DNA of 64,000 nt from Puniceibacterium sp. IMCC21224 (GCF_001038505.1 NZ_LDPY01000003.1:186001-250000), one strand, 5' to 3'; positions 26,226-35,857 are shown, counted from the first letter of the stretch. Numbers and translations: made by a program. The notes: a model not told the origin generated them from the sequence alone.

Positions 26226-27068
26226 TCACCGCGCAATCTCCCCAGCCAATACAGCTCTACCATGCACAGCCAGCATGGCCGTGAACCGCTGGCATCCAAA
26301 CTGGCGGATGACCTCGAGAACCCGCGCCTCATAAGCGGCCATACCGATCTTGCTGCACAGGTCTGAAGCATGAAATTGGCGGTTTGCGCTTGGTGCGGCA
26401 TTGATCTGATCGCGTAATTCTCGCTCTCTCGGATCGAGCATCACCTGCGGTTCGGGCAATTCTCTTGGTCGAGGTGTAGCGCCTGGCGCGGTGCGCCACC
26501 TGCGCATGAATCCGAGTAAGAAACCCGCCGGAACCTTCTCGTTGCCGCGCGCGCGGTTGAACGCAAGGAAGCGATCCCAGATCACTTGCGTATCGACATT
26601 CCAGCATGGAAGCACGGTCTTCGCAGCCTTGATCAAGTCGGCCCAGCATGTCTGGAACACGTTCGTAACTGCATTAATGTTGATATGTCCTGAGAATACA
26701 GTTTTGTTATTATCTTTACTAGATAGTGATGTGTCGTCTCTACCTGACGCGACATCTTCGATCTCGCCTTCTTCATCAAAGGCTGTGAAGCGAAAGAGCC
26801 ACGGTGCATACTTGCCATTGGGCTTTTGGCGGGTGAGTTGCAGCTGGGAGGCTTCCAGTTCAGTCAAGAGCACGGTCAGATACTGGCGCGAAACGCCCGT
26901 TTTGTCTGCGAGCGCAGATAGGGTGAACGCGGCTGTCCCGCGTGACAAGCCGTTGTAGCCTTCCTTCCAGGCGATGCCATCGAGGATGATCGTTGCCAAC
27001 TTATGGGCGGATACGGAAAGCTCTGTCTGTGTGATCCGTCGCAAGATCAGGCCGGTTGTGGGTTCCAT
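26226..27068 (-). CDS. Winged-helix/HTH protein, possibly replication- or plasmid-related
   Basis: A 280-residue protein with an N-terminal HTH (AFTLSALADKTGVSRQYLTV, LLTELEASQLQLTRQKPNGK) of the HTH_36/primosomal type used by some plasmid replication initiators. The middle is low in motifs, and a C-terminal helical part has DRFLAFNRARGNEKVPAGFL. I do not recognise a named family. The upstream gap carries two palindromes (27118-27131 and 27163-27201), so it could be a replication or copy-control protein next to its site, or an ordinary regulator. Convergent with the toxin gene. Confidence 0.6.
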   Translation of the reverse strand: MEPTTGLILRRITQTELSVSAHKLATIILDGIAWKEGYNGLSRGTAAFTLSALADKTGVSRQYLTVLLTELEASQLQLTRQKPNGKYAPWLFRFTAFDEEGEIEDVASGRDDTSLSSKDNNKTVFSGHININAVTNVFQTCWADLIKAAKTVLPCWNVDTQVIWDRFLAFNRARGNEKVPAGFLLGFMRRWRTAPGATPRPRELPEPQVMLDPRERELRDQINAAPSANRQFHASDLCSKIGMAAYEARVLEVIRQFGCQRFTAMLAVHGRAVLAGEIAR

Positions 27069-27116
27069 GGTCGGTGTCTCCTGAGAGAGCCGAGGCCATG
27101 CCGTGAGATAACAACA

Positions 27117-27201
27117 TTTTTGCTAGCAAAACAACTTTGCTGGTTGCAGAGGTTCGGACAGTGCGCTAGAAAAACCTTGTTCACGGGTTTTTTTCTAGCG
27201 C
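27117..27201. promoter_or_regulatory. Two palindromes upstream of the HTH gene
   Basis: A perfect 14-bp palindrome TTTTGCTAGCAAAA at 27118-27131 is followed by a 12-bp inverted repeat GCGCTAGAAAAA (27163-27174) paired with TTTTTCTAGCGC (27190-27201). Both share the CTAG core with an A-run. Read in the plus direction, the second has a T-tract inside the right arm and may double as a terminator. Confidence 0.6.
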
Positions 27202-27309
27202 GGCGTCAGGCTTCACGGTCTGGCGTCGTTTCCCTTTTTGGGGTCGGTGCACGGTCTCTGGTGCAGGGTTTATCGGATACGGGCCGGCGCCACGCCGCCC
27301 CGCGCAGGG

Positions 27310-27966
27310 TCAGTAGCGGACCTCTTCGAAGCCGTAGTTTCCCTCGTGGTCTCGCCAGTCCACGAAGACGGAGCGGTAGCTGATCGATCTGCAGTGAACG
27401 GGCTCGGGAAGTTGCGATGCTGGAGGGACATCGGCTACGCTCGACCGTGTCCAACGATAGTCGCCTTGCACTCCATATGAACCGAGGCGGGTGCTGTCGT
27501 AACGGTTGCAATCGCCATCCCGGTTTTCGCGCTGGCTGAACTGGATGTGATAGACGCGAATGCTGCGAACGAAGTCGAAGGCATCGCCCGAGATGTCGAT
27601 GTCAGCCTGTTCTTCTGCCTGCACTAGCAAAGAGAGCGGCGGGTCTTGCGGCTCGCTGATTTGCGGCTCAGTTCGGAAAGCGATGTCGTAGAGCCGTTCC
27701 ATCGGCGAAAGCGGGGCAGGGGCGCTGAACGACACTCCCATCGGGCATCGCCAGATCTGTAGGGGCGGCTCGATCGGCCACGGTGTAATCCGCCGAATGA
27801 AGACGGCCCGAGCATGGGCGCAAGGCGCCGATGCTGGCCAGCCTCCTGCCAGGCAGAGCAAGATGGCGCAGTCAACCTGGTAGGCTTGTGCCTGCTCGAC
27901 TGAACCGATGAGGCTCGATATGGTGATAGCAGCGGCGGCTGCCGTGCTTCGGACCCTGTGCTTCAT
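27310..27966 (-). CDS. Exported protein of unknown function
   Basis: A 218-residue protein with a clear signal peptide from MKHRVRSTAAAAAITISSL to about EQAQA (cleavage near residue 28). The mature part begins with a Cys-rich segment (VDCAILLCLAGGWPASAPCA), then RITPWPIEPPLQIWRCPMG, and later VRSIRVYHIQFSQRENRDGD. I do not know a functional family; proteins of this look occur near conjugation genes in Rhodobacteraceae. ATG 27966 is chosen because it gives the signal peptide; 28002 is an upstream alternative. Confidence 0.7.
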   Translation of the reverse strand: MKHRVRSTAAAAAITISSLIGSVEQAQAYQVDCAILLCLAGGWPASAPCAHARAVFIRRITPWPIEPPLQIWRCPMGVSFSAPAPLSPMERLYDIAFRTEPQISEPQDPPLSLLVQAEEQADIDISGDAFDFVRSIRVYHIQFSQRENRDGDCNRYDSTRLGSYGVQGDYRWTRSSVADVPPASQLPEPVHCRSISYRSVFVDWRDHEGNYGFEEVRY

Positions 27967-28002
27967 GACGCCGACTCCAACTATAATGGTGCTGCGATAC
28001 AA

Positions 28003-28546
28003 AACAACACGAACGATAGCAAGGCGATTTCATCGCATCCTGCTGTGTTGGCGCTCAAAGCTTCGTCGGTAAAGGTTCGGACCTTTGCGGGCGCGCAAGC
28101 ATTGATTGTGATGCGCGGCCGCAGTTCTCGAAGCAGTCTTGCGATAGGTGAGCGGCCAGATCATAAAGCGAGATACTGCGACTACGAGGGTACGGGTCGC
28201 TGGAAGCGCCGCCCTGCCTCGAAGCATGGAGCAGCCGTCTACGAAGCGGCTGTCAAAAAGCACATTAAATCCGTGGATTAGTCAGGCACGGCCGACGGAT
28301 AAACCGGAAGCCTTCAATCCAGGCTCGGCCGCGCGGGCGCCGTGATGATATTAGCACCGATATTGAGCGCGGTCATCGCCGCGGCAGGCTAGGATCTGCT
28401 CGGGAAGGGGGACGGTTTTTGAGGCGGTCAAGCCCACGTCTTGTCGGGTCGATAAGCCCAAGCAATCACGAGGCTCTCGTTGAGCACCAGCACGCTAGTA
28501 CTGAAAGGCATCCGCTAACAATGATCCGCTACACAATAGCCAGAAC
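28003..28546. other. Apparently non-coding or decayed DNA
   Basis: Several short open frames overlap here on both strands, none with a ribosome site, a family motif or a consistent codon bias. Together with the following two fragments this looks like a scar region left by repeated insertions and deletions. Confidence 0.5.
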
Positions 28547-28885
28547 TCACGGGGCGAAATTCGCCTTTTCTTGAGCTGCGGCTGTTTCAGCCTTGTTGAT
28601 CACTACTATATGCTGGCTCCGGGCTGGCAATTGAGCGGCATCACCTAGAAGGCCTAGGCGTTTCAGCACATAAAAGAGCTTCGCGTAGCGGGCGGTCAGA
28701 ACGGCCGAACCGCCTGCCTGCCAAAGAGCGTCTTGACCAGCAGGTGCGCCAGCATCACCAAGTTCGCCCACATCAAGAATGCGCAGGAGGCAGTCTTTGA
28801 ACTTGTGAGTTATGTCGCAGTAGCCGCGCACATGCCAGCGAAAAGCGCGAAAAGGTGCGCCGCAATCGCGGCCAGAGATCGAGGA
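28547..28885 (-). pseudogene. Remnant of a WYL-domain regulator (BrxR/CapW-like)
   Basis: The frame open from about 28870 to 28547 contains FRAFRWHVRGYCDITHKFKD, matching the core of WYL domains, and ends with KLFYVLKRLGL ... QHIVVINKAE, matching the C-terminal extension (WCX) of the HTH-WYL-WCX family. About 60 residues that normally separate these parts are missing, and the upstream HTH part is scrambled across frames. Such regulators commonly sit beside anti-phage operons. Here the remnant is divergent from the DUF6361 operon. Confidence 0.6.
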
Positions 28886-28890
28886 TCGAG

Positions 28891-29067
28891 CAAGGTTCGG
28901 CCGCCGGGATCAAGAAACTGAAAGTTGGTTGGCAAGACCACCGCTTCGAATTCGACGTCTGGATCGTGCAACCCGGCCTCTCGCGAAAGGCCATCGTTGA
29001 AGAAGGGCTGCATCTGCTCGCCGGTGTCGAGACCTATCTTCTCCAAACCCGCGCCATGCGGTTATAG
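28891..29067 (+). pseudogene. C-terminal fragment of an unidentified gene
   Basis: About 58 codons with high GC at third positions and a protein-like sequence (KLKVGWQDHRFEFDVWIVQP, AGVETYLLQTRAMRL) end at a stop at 29067. There is no credible start and the upstream DNA belongs to the WYL remnant on the other strand. I read it as the tail of a deleted gene; the family is unknown. Confidence 0.35.
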
Positions 29068-29162
29068 GTGATTGGCAGTCAATAGTACGCGGCTGCCACC
29101 AAGCATTTAAATCCGCAGGCATTTATGCTCTAATTAGATCACGCGTTTGGGGGACGGGCCTC

Positions 29163-30416
29163 GTGTCATCTTTTGGTTTTACGTTTCTTTCGCGCAAAGC
29201 ACTCGGTCAGGCTGAGCAAATGATGTTCGGCGGTAAGGCTGGCGTGCGCGACGAGGTCGGCTTTCTTATCGTCCACCAGCGCTATGCCGATCATTTCTTT
29301 CCAGGGACCTCGGTTCTGCATACGCGGTTACGTTATGCGCTCCTCATCCCTTGGCTCTATCAAAGTTTACGAACGAGGCGCCCGATTCCCAAGGATTTTG
29401 CGCTGGCCTTTACCGATCTCGAACACGAGATGACCGGACGACTCAAATTTGCCGAGGGACTGGGCGGAGAGAAGGATGGCGTGATCGGTGGGGAGGTTTA
29501 TCCCCGCGCGATAAGCCAGCCACCCGCCTATGTGTATTGGACTGCGCTCGCCAAGTGGGGCCTGATCGGCACTCGCCCTGACGGTCGTCCCTGGAGTCGC
29601 CCGGATATGGCCAAACTCCTCGCCTCATCCAGCAAACGGACAATCCACGACGACGACGGCAAACCTTTTGAGGCAATGGCTTGGCCGATCTCAGGGTTGA
29701 TCGATGCCCCCGCAGATTGGGAGGACTGGGGAAACTGGAACGAGCGGTACAACGAGGATGGCGATAGAAAACTGACCCTCGACCTGACTCCTCGGGAGCA
29801 AAGCTATATCGCTGGCAAGTTGCGCGCCGTCCGTTCGCCGAACGACCCCGGCGAACCGTCGCTCTTGGCTAAACTGGTAGGAAAGCCGCTCGATGGCGCA
29901 GACCATTGCTGGGACGCAGCGATTGTATCTATGGCCGGTCATGAAGCTCCGATGCTAAAACGCGCCGGCCAAGCTGCGGCGCTATCGGCGATAGGCAGGG
30001 CGATCTACGCAGCCTTGGTCGAGATACTCAAAGAGAACAGAGATAACCGCCCGCAGCCTGATCGGCATCGATCGGCGCTCAAAGACACCGTCGATCAATG
30101 GGGCAAGCAAGCCTCTCGGCTTGATATGAACCTATTCCTTGACGAAATTGGGCATCTGCCACCGCCGGTCGAGGCTGTCTTGAAGGATACCTTCGCCTGG
30201 GTTCGGGCCGGCGGCAAGGATCCCATGTCGCTTCTTGATGTCTATGCCAGAGCCGAGGTGAGCCGGAAGGACGATCGCGCACGACTCGCTGCCAATCAGT
30301 TCGGTGTAGATCGCCGCATAGAGTGGCAAGGCGAACACCATGGGCAAGCCGATCCGCTCCACTATCGCTGGGGCAATGTAAAGCGCCTGCTGCGCGATCT
30401 GGAGGGTGTTGCATGA
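29163..30416 (+). CDS. DUF6361 family protein (first gene of candidate defence operon)
   Basis: A 417-residue protein starting at GTG 29163 (GGGGGACGGG upstream). The N-terminus MSSFGFTFLSRKALGQAEQM and the block FFPGTSVLHTRLRYALLIPW are the recognisable features of DUF6361. Other blocks are PPAYVYWTALAKWGLIG and DLTPREQSYIAGKLRAV. No catalytic motif is evident; DUF6361 proteins are typically encoded beside PLD-type nucleases and helicases, suggesting a recognition or scaffold role. Its stop overlaps the PLD gene start by ATGA, the first of two such overlaps in this operon. Confidence 0.82.
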   Translation: MSSFGFTFLSRKALGQAEQMMFGGKAGVRDEVGFLIVHQRYADHFFPGTSVLHTRLRYALLIPWLYQSLRTRRPIPKDFALAFTDLEHEMTGRLKFAEGLGGEKDGVIGGEVYPRAISQPPAYVYWTALAKWGLIGTRPDGRPWSRPDMAKLLASSSKRTIHDDDGKPFEAMAWPISGLIDAPADWEDWGNWNERYNEDGDRKLTLDLTPREQSYIAGKLRAVRSPNDPGEPSLLAKLVGKPLDGADHCWDAAIVSMAGHEAPMLKRAGQAAALSAIGRAIYAALVEILKENRDNRPQPDRHRSALKDTVDQWGKQASRLDMNLFLDEIGHLPPPVEAVLKDTFAWVRAGGKDPMSLLDVYARAEVSRKDDRARLAANQFGVDRRIEWQGEHHGQADPLHYRWGNVKRLLRDLEGVA

Positions 30417-32218
30417 GCGACCGGCAAGCATGGCCCGGCCAACCCTATCTCGACGAGCTGCGACCGGGGCGACTGGAAACGGTGAGGCTAGCGCTTTTTG
30501 CAACCTATTCGGTTGACCTCTCCGCAGTCACTGCGACGTTGCTGGCACTGATCGGCCGCAACGACGAGAAAGGAAGCGGCACAGCGGTCGATTTCGCCCA
30601 AGCGATCGATACGCTGCGTGATCGCGTCAGGATCATTATACAGCGCGGCCGGATCGCGCGACCAATCGCGCTGCCTCGCATTGCAGGCATCCTCGATCAG
30701 TTTATCGCCGAGCAGGATCATGATGAACGTGATCGCAGCTGGCACCCCAAGATCGCCCTTGTTGCCTACGATTGTCCTAGAGGCGAAATCCGCTGGAAAC
30801 TGTGGATCGGCAGTCGAAATTTGACTAGATCGCAGGATCTCGATGTTGGCGTTCTGCTGAACGGAACCAACAAGCGCGCGAAGGGTCGCGGCCGCCTTAA
30901 AGGCGTTGGTGCACTGGCGGCAACTCTCGCACGGGCTGCATCGCGTACCGATGCCGAACACTTGGCCGAGCAGCTGGAAGCGATCTGGTGGCAGGCCCCA
31001 GAAGGCTTCCAGTTGCGCTCCCTGCTCAACGGGCTCGATGAAGATACTCCGCTTCCCGCACAGCCGCCCACCGGCCAGATCGATGGAATAACGGTCATCA
31101 GCCCTTTCTTGTCGCCCGGTTTCCTGAAGACAGCCGGCAAATGGGGACCGGACGGTTCCAGAACGCTGATTTCGTCGATGCCAGCTCTTGTAGATATGGC
31201 CAGTCGATCGAGCAAGCCGCTCAAGGCATTCTCAAAAATCCTAGCCTATGCCGCACCAGATATGCTGCCCGACAAAAGCGCCGTTGCGCTCCCAAGCAAT
31301 GAGGCTGTCACCGAAGATGATGCTGAGCCGTCCCCGCTGGCTTTACACGCGAAGCTCGTTTGCTTCCATTTAGGCGAAAGGACGCTCTTCAGGATCGGGA
31401 GCGCCAACGCGACCGAGCGTGCGTGGGCGGGCCGCAACTCGGAGGTTATGGTGGAACTGGAGGCTGGTGACGCATTCACGTCCGGCTTGGTGTTCCTGGT
31501 CGGGAAGGCAACGCCAGTCTCCATCGAGGTACTTGCTGCAACTGCAGCACCAAACGCGAGCGAGGCTGACGCGTTGGAAGAATCACGCAAGATGCTAATG
31601 GCCTCGTGGCAGCCGATCCTGCGGCGCGACGGCGAGCGCTTCTTGATCGATGCAGGCGCAACGCCGTTGCTCGCATATCAAGCTCACCAGCTCGACGTTG
31701 GGTCCGTAAATGGCGATCTTCTGCCTTGGCCAAGCGGCGTTAGTCGGCTCGATCTCGGAACTATTCCCCTATCGCACCAATCCGCTTTCATTCAGGTTCA
31801 GATCAAAGGCCTGGACGGCGCCGTTCGATGGATGCAGCGCGTCGTTATCGATCCCCCGCTGGACGAGCAGCGCGACCTTGCCGCGCTCGCTAGTCATATG
31901 GGGCTTCGCGCATTCCACGACTGGATGCGCGCAATGCTGAGCGGAGACACGCTTCCGGTTGGCGGTGGTGACTGGGATGAAGATACTCGTTCGCCTGTAA
32001 AGCGTCATAAAGGCCAAGGCTATGATCGCCTGACGCTGGAGGACATTCTCACCGCCTGGGCGCGCGATCGAAAGGCGTTCGGTCGTGCCGATCGTCACTT
32101 TGCGCCCTACGTCGACGCACTTCTCGCGCATGGCGGCAATCTCAGCGACGCGGAGAAGGTAGACTTGAACGAACTCGCGCAAATCTGGGCCATCGCACGG
32201 ACCAGGCTCGCGTTATGA
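30413..32218 (+). CDS. PLD-like nuclease with two HKD-type motifs
   Basis: A 601-residue protein. The first phospholipase-D half-site is SWHPKIALVAYD (about residue 110) with GSRNLTRSQDLDVGV; the second is LHAKLVCFHLGERTLF (about 311) with GSANATERAWAG. Two His-x-Lys half-sites in one chain can form the full active site without dimerising. In prokaryotic immunity such domains cut DNA. The C-terminal third (IQVQIKGLDGAVRWMQRVVI) is unassigned. ATG 30413 overlaps the DUF6361 stop and the gene ends in ATGA overlap with the helicase gene. Confidence 0.87.
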   Translation: MSDRQAWPGQPYLDELRPGRLETVRLALFATYSVDLSAVTATLLALIGRNDEKGSGTAVDFAQAIDTLRDRVRIIIQRGRIARPIALPRIAGILDQFIAEQDHDERDRSWHPKIALVAYDCPRGEIRWKLWIGSRNLTRSQDLDVGVLLNGTNKRAKGRGRLKGVGALAATLARAASRTDAEHLAEQLEAIWWQAPEGFQLRSLLNGLDEDTPLPAQPPTGQIDGITVISPFLSPGFLKTAGKWGPDGSRTLISSMPALVDMASRSSKPLKAFSKILAYAAPDMLPDKSAVALPSNEAVTEDDAEPSPLALHAKLVCFHLGERTLFRIGSANATERAWAGRNSEVMVELEAGDAFTSGLVFLVGKATPVSIEVLAATAAPNASEADALEESRKMLMASWQPILRRDGERFLIDAGATPLLAYQAHQLDVGSVNGDLLPWPSGVSRLDLGTIPLSHQSAFIQVQIKGLDGAVRWMQRVVIDPPLDEQRDLAALASHMGLRAFHDWMRAMLSGDTLPVGGGDWDEDTRSPVKRHKGQGYDRLTLEDILTAWARDRKAFGRADRHFAPYVDALLAHGGNLSDAEKVDLNELAQIWAIARTRLAL

Positions 32219-35217
32219 GCGCTAGATCCAAGCCTTTCCAAGCCGCGACGGTTAAGGCGGCTACCGCAGCCCTTTCGGGCGATAATCCGCTCCGTCGCTT
32301 CCTTGTCGCCGATGAGGTGGGTCTCGGTAAAACTGTTGTTGCGCGCGATACACTTGCCGCGCTCGCAGATAGGGCACGCAAGTTTACGGTCTATTATATC
32401 ACCAGCGGACTGAAGGTCGCCGACCAGAACAAGCTTGAGCTGCTGCGATTTCTCGACAAGGACGACGTTAAACATGCGCTGTCAGGCATCGATCGGGTCG
32501 GACTCATCCCCTTCGAGGAAAAGCGCAAAGGCAAGCTGCGTCTGTACGCTTTTACGCCAAGGACCTCATTCTCCAACTCCCAGCGTCTTTACGGAGGGAA
32601 GGCTGTCGAGCGTGCGTTCATCAAACTGTTGGTGGACGAGCTCTATCCGGGGCTTTCGGATGAATTTCCCGAAGGCTACATCGAATATGGGGCGACTTCG
32701 GGCTGGCCTTGGGCGTGCGGTGCAGCCCAAGATAAATTCGACAATGTCTCTGGCGTCTTCAAAGCCGCCTATGGGCGTGCGCTACGTGCGGAATTTGGCA
32801 AGCCGGCACGCGAAAACATTCTGCGTGCAATAGAGACAAGCAAGCACGGTCAGAGCCTGGGCCGGATGCGAAAGGCGCTTGCCCAAGCTGCGTTGGATTC
32901 TGCGCCTCCCGATCTCGTGATTTTCGACGAGTTCCAATGCTACCGCGACCTTCTCAACGCGGGCGAGGATAATCCGCTGGCGCGCCAATTGCTGGAAGGA
33001 CAAGAAGGGGAAGCGCCGCCGCCGATCCTCCTCTTGTCTGCCACGCCCTATCGCTTTTACGCCGAACGTTGGGAAAACGGCACCGGAGCGGCACCACACC
33101 TCGAATTTTTTGAGATTATCGAGTTCCTGGGTGGCTCAACCATTCGCGCGGAGGCTGAAGCGCAGTTTTGTCGATTTGGCGATCTATTGCATTTGATTGG
33201 CCACTTGCCGCTCGACAATCGGCAAGCCGCTATCGAGGAGGCGCAATCCCTCAAGCATAGTCTGGAGGATCTCCTCACACCATTGATGTCGCGTACCGAA
33301 CGTCCAGTGTTTCACCATCCAACAGAACCCGAACCCTACTCCGTAAGGATCGAACCCCATGATCTCGACGTCTATAGACACTTCACCGATCATGTATCGC
33401 CCAAGATGGCAAGCAGCGCGATCGCCTACTGGCTATCCGTGCCACTGCCCGCGCAAGCCTTGGGTGATCGGTATCAGATCTCTCGCGACATAGATTTTCC
33501 TGCAACGCGCAGTGTTCCACGCCTCGGGGTCACGAATTGCTTCAAGCCGCCAAGAGATGGCTGGGGAAGCGCCAAGCTGCGCGCGCTCAACAGCCTCGTG
33601 CCAACTGACGCGCTCGCGCTCCCGTGGGTACTGCCGTCTCTGACATGGTGGGCACCTTCAGGCCCTTGGACAAAAGTGACGCAGTCCCCCAAGATGTTGA
33701 TCTTCAGCCGGTTCAGGGCGACTCCCCAGAGCCTTGCGGCTCTCGTCAGCCTCGAGGTCGAACGCAAGCACGTTGCGAAAGGCAATCTCCTCTACGCAGC
33801 CGCATGGAAGAAACGGCACCTCAACCCTAAGCCCAAACAAGGCCCGACGCTTGCCCTGTTTCATCCCAGCCCATTCCTCGTTCGAGCTGTTGATCCCCTC
33901 GATGTGAAGGGGAAAGCGACAATAAAGCAGGTCAGAGCCCGAGCGCGTCAGCAGATCATTCAATCGCTGCCGGCGTCGATTGCGGCCAAAGCACCGAATG
34001 CGCGCAGCAACCGGCGGCGCAAACCAGCATGGGCGGTCCTCGCTGCGATCGAGCGTGCCCAGAAAGCCCCGCTCGCCCGCGAGTTCAACTCGGTTCAGAA
34101 GTGCTGGAGCCGGGTCTCGCCAAAAGACATGGCGCTCCAAACGCTACTCAAACAACGCCAAGACGCCGATGCGATCACATGGCTCAGCGGCTGGGAACTC
34201 GATGCCTTGGTCGATATGGCGCTTGGCGCTCCGGGTGTTGTGGTCGGCCGAGCACTTTACCGTCACCTGCCCAGCCTATTTGACTTCAACGAGCAGCATT
34301 TCACGCAGTTGGTGCGCTTCTGCTGGACGCGGCTGCGAACCTATCTCGATCGCCCCGTATTCTGGTCGATCCTGCCGGGGGAGGATGCGACCCAGAAATA
34401 TCAAAGTGCGTCCATCGACGGCTGCCTTGAAGCGGTACTCGATGAACATTTTTGGCTGCGCAAATCAAAGGTCAATGCCGATGGGCTGATCGAGGATTTG
34501 TCTGCGGCGCTCGCTGCCAACGTCGGTACATTCGGGTTCAAGGGGGCTAAAAAACGCGACAAGATCCGAATCCGCTGCCATGCTGCAGTGCCGTTCGGCG
34601 GCACAGAAAAGGAAACGCAACGGCACGATCAAGATACCAATGAACCGCCACCGGCGCGCTCGGAAGAAATCCGAAGCGCGTTCAACACGCCCTTTTGGCC
34701 GCACGTCTTGGCGACAACCTCCGTCGGCCAGGAAGGACTGGATTTCCATAGCTGGTGCGACAGGCTCGGCCATTGGGATCTCTGCTCAAGCCCAGTCGAT
34801 CTGGAGCAACGCGAGGGCCGGGTGCAACGCTTCGGTGGACTAACTGTACGACAGCCGCTTGCCCTCAAACTCGGTGAGCAAGCCCTAGCCCAGGCCCGAG
34901 GCCGAACATTGTCGCCATGGGATATAATCGCGCGCAACGCGGATGAGGCGTTTGCGGATGACAAGACTGGCCTTAGCCCGTGGTGGACTATGCAAGGCGC
35001 GGACCTCAAGCGGCACCTGTTCGCACTACCCCAGAGCCGCGACATAGATCGGTTCGCGAAGTTGAAGACGCAACGGTTGCTCTACCGCCTCGCCTTGGGG
35101 CAACCAAATCAGGAAGATCTTGTCGATTTGCTGACGCAAGACGACGTGGAAACCACGCGATCATTGCAAGCGCTTACCCTCGATTTATCTGCATTTTCCC
35201 GCATGAAACGCGAGTAG
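32215..35217 (+). CDS. SF2 helicase/translocase, 1000 residues
   Basis: Superfamily 2 motifs are all visible: Walker A DEVGLGKTVVARD (residues 33-45, SNF2-like), DEFQ box in LVIFDEFQCYRDL (about 238), motif III LLLSATPYRFYAE (about 275), and in the second RecA domain TTSVGQEGLDFHSW (about 835) and DLEQREGRVQRFGG (motif VI, about 863). The 550 residues between the lobes are unusually long and hold unassigned sequence (LFHPSPFLVRAVD). Likely an ATP-driven DNA translocase that loads or activates the PLD nuclease. Start overlaps the PLD gene by 4 bases. Confidence 0.88.
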   Translation: MSARSKPFQAATVKAATAALSGDNPLRRFLVADEVGLGKTVVARDTLAALADRARKFTVYYITSGLKVADQNKLELLRFLDKDDVKHALSGIDRVGLIPFEEKRKGKLRLYAFTPRTSFSNSQRLYGGKAVERAFIKLLVDELYPGLSDEFPEGYIEYGATSGWPWACGAAQDKFDNVSGVFKAAYGRALRAEFGKPARENILRAIETSKHGQSLGRMRKALAQAALDSAPPDLVIFDEFQCYRDLLNAGEDNPLARQLLEGQEGEAPPPILLLSATPYRFYAERWENGTGAAPHLEFFEIIEFLGGSTIRAEAEAQFCRFGDLLHLIGHLPLDNRQAAIEEAQSLKHSLEDLLTPLMSRTERPVFHHPTEPEPYSVRIEPHDLDVYRHFTDHVSPKMASSAIAYWLSVPLPAQALGDRYQISRDIDFPATRSVPRLGVTNCFKPPRDGWGSAKLRALNSLVPTDALALPWVLPSLTWWAPSGPWTKVTQSPKMLIFSRFRATPQSLAALVSLEVERKHVAKGNLLYAAAWKKRHLNPKPKQGPTLALFHPSPFLVRAVDPLDVKGKATIKQVRARARQQIIQSLPASIAAKAPNARSNRRRKPAWAVLAAIERAQKAPLAREFNSVQKCWSRVSPKDMALQTLLKQRQDADAITWLSGWELDALVDMALGAPGVVVGRALYRHLPSLFDFNEQHFTQLVRFCWTRLRTYLDRPVFWSILPGEDATQKYQSASIDGCLEAVLDEHFWLRKSKVNADGLIEDLSAALAANVGTFGFKGAKKRDKIRIRCHAAVPFGGTEKETQRHDQDTNEPPPARSEEIRSAFNTPFWPHVLATTSVGQEGLDFHSWCDRLGHWDLCSSPVDLEQREGRVQRFGGLTVRQPLALKLGEQALAQARGRTLSPWDIIARNADEAFADDKTGLSPWWTMQGADLKRHLFALPQSRDIDRFAKLKTQRLLYRLALGQPNQEDLVDLLTQDDVETTRSLQALTLDLSAFSRMKRE

Positions 35218-35387
35218 GTGCCCGTCGCCCTATACGCCTTGCCTATGCAGTTCAGGTGATGCAGCCGATCCGAAGCGCATAAGAAACACACTTAAAAGAC
35301 TCGTTTGCGCAAGGAGTTATTGTTGCAATTCGCGCCTCGCCGCATTTTCCATGCAGCGGCGCCATCCGACCGCTTTCCGTTTAGCGG

Positions 35388-35636
35388 TCACTCAACCGCC
35401 TCGACAAACCGCCCGTAGTCCTCGCTCACCTCCCTGGCCTCGACAAAGGCCCGCGCGCGTTCTTCATCGAGGCAACGAAAGTAGTCCTGAACATCGGCGA
35501 TGTAGGCCTCGAAATCCCCCCGGATCAGATCCGCGTAGGTGCGTATGTCCTCTTGAGACTGGGGTAGAAACGGTCGCTTAGGGTAAATGCAGGCAGCAGC
35601 CGGACCGGCCGCCCCCACGCCCAGGATCAGCAGCAT
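35388..35636 (-). CDS. Small exported protein of unknown function
   Basis: An 82-residue protein with a hydrophobic signal (MLLILGVGAAGPAAA) followed by CIYPKRPFLPQSQEDIRTYA, then an acidic helical tail (EERARAFVEAREVSEDYGRF). The family is common in Rhodobacteraceae, with no known role. ATG 35636 is chosen; the first Cys after the hydrophobic stretch could be a lipid-attachment site. It faces away from the virB operon. Confidence 0.65.
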   Translation of the reverse strand: MLLILGVGAAGPAAACIYPKRPFLPQSQEDIRTYADLIRGDFEAYIADVQDYFRCLDEERARAFVEAREVSEDYGRFVEAVE

Positions 35637-35857
35637 CAAGGTTATATTGCGCGCACAGTTTATGTGCAGGGCAAAACTCCTTTGCCGCCTTTAAGATTGT
35701 CGATCTGTCGGGTATCACTCTTATCGAAGCAAGGCGATCTTCGTCAAGTCGTTATTATTGTCTTGCTAACGTTTATGTTGTCTTGTATCGCCCACGGCGT
35801 TTCGAACCCGTGGGACCGGTACTGCACCTCAGGCAGGAAAGGACCCAAGGGAAGGCC

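Noticed and set aside
35791-35814. tRNA T-arm-like hairpin (TTCGAA loop) upstream of the virB operon
   Set aside because: No acceptor, D or anticodon arms could be drawn around it.
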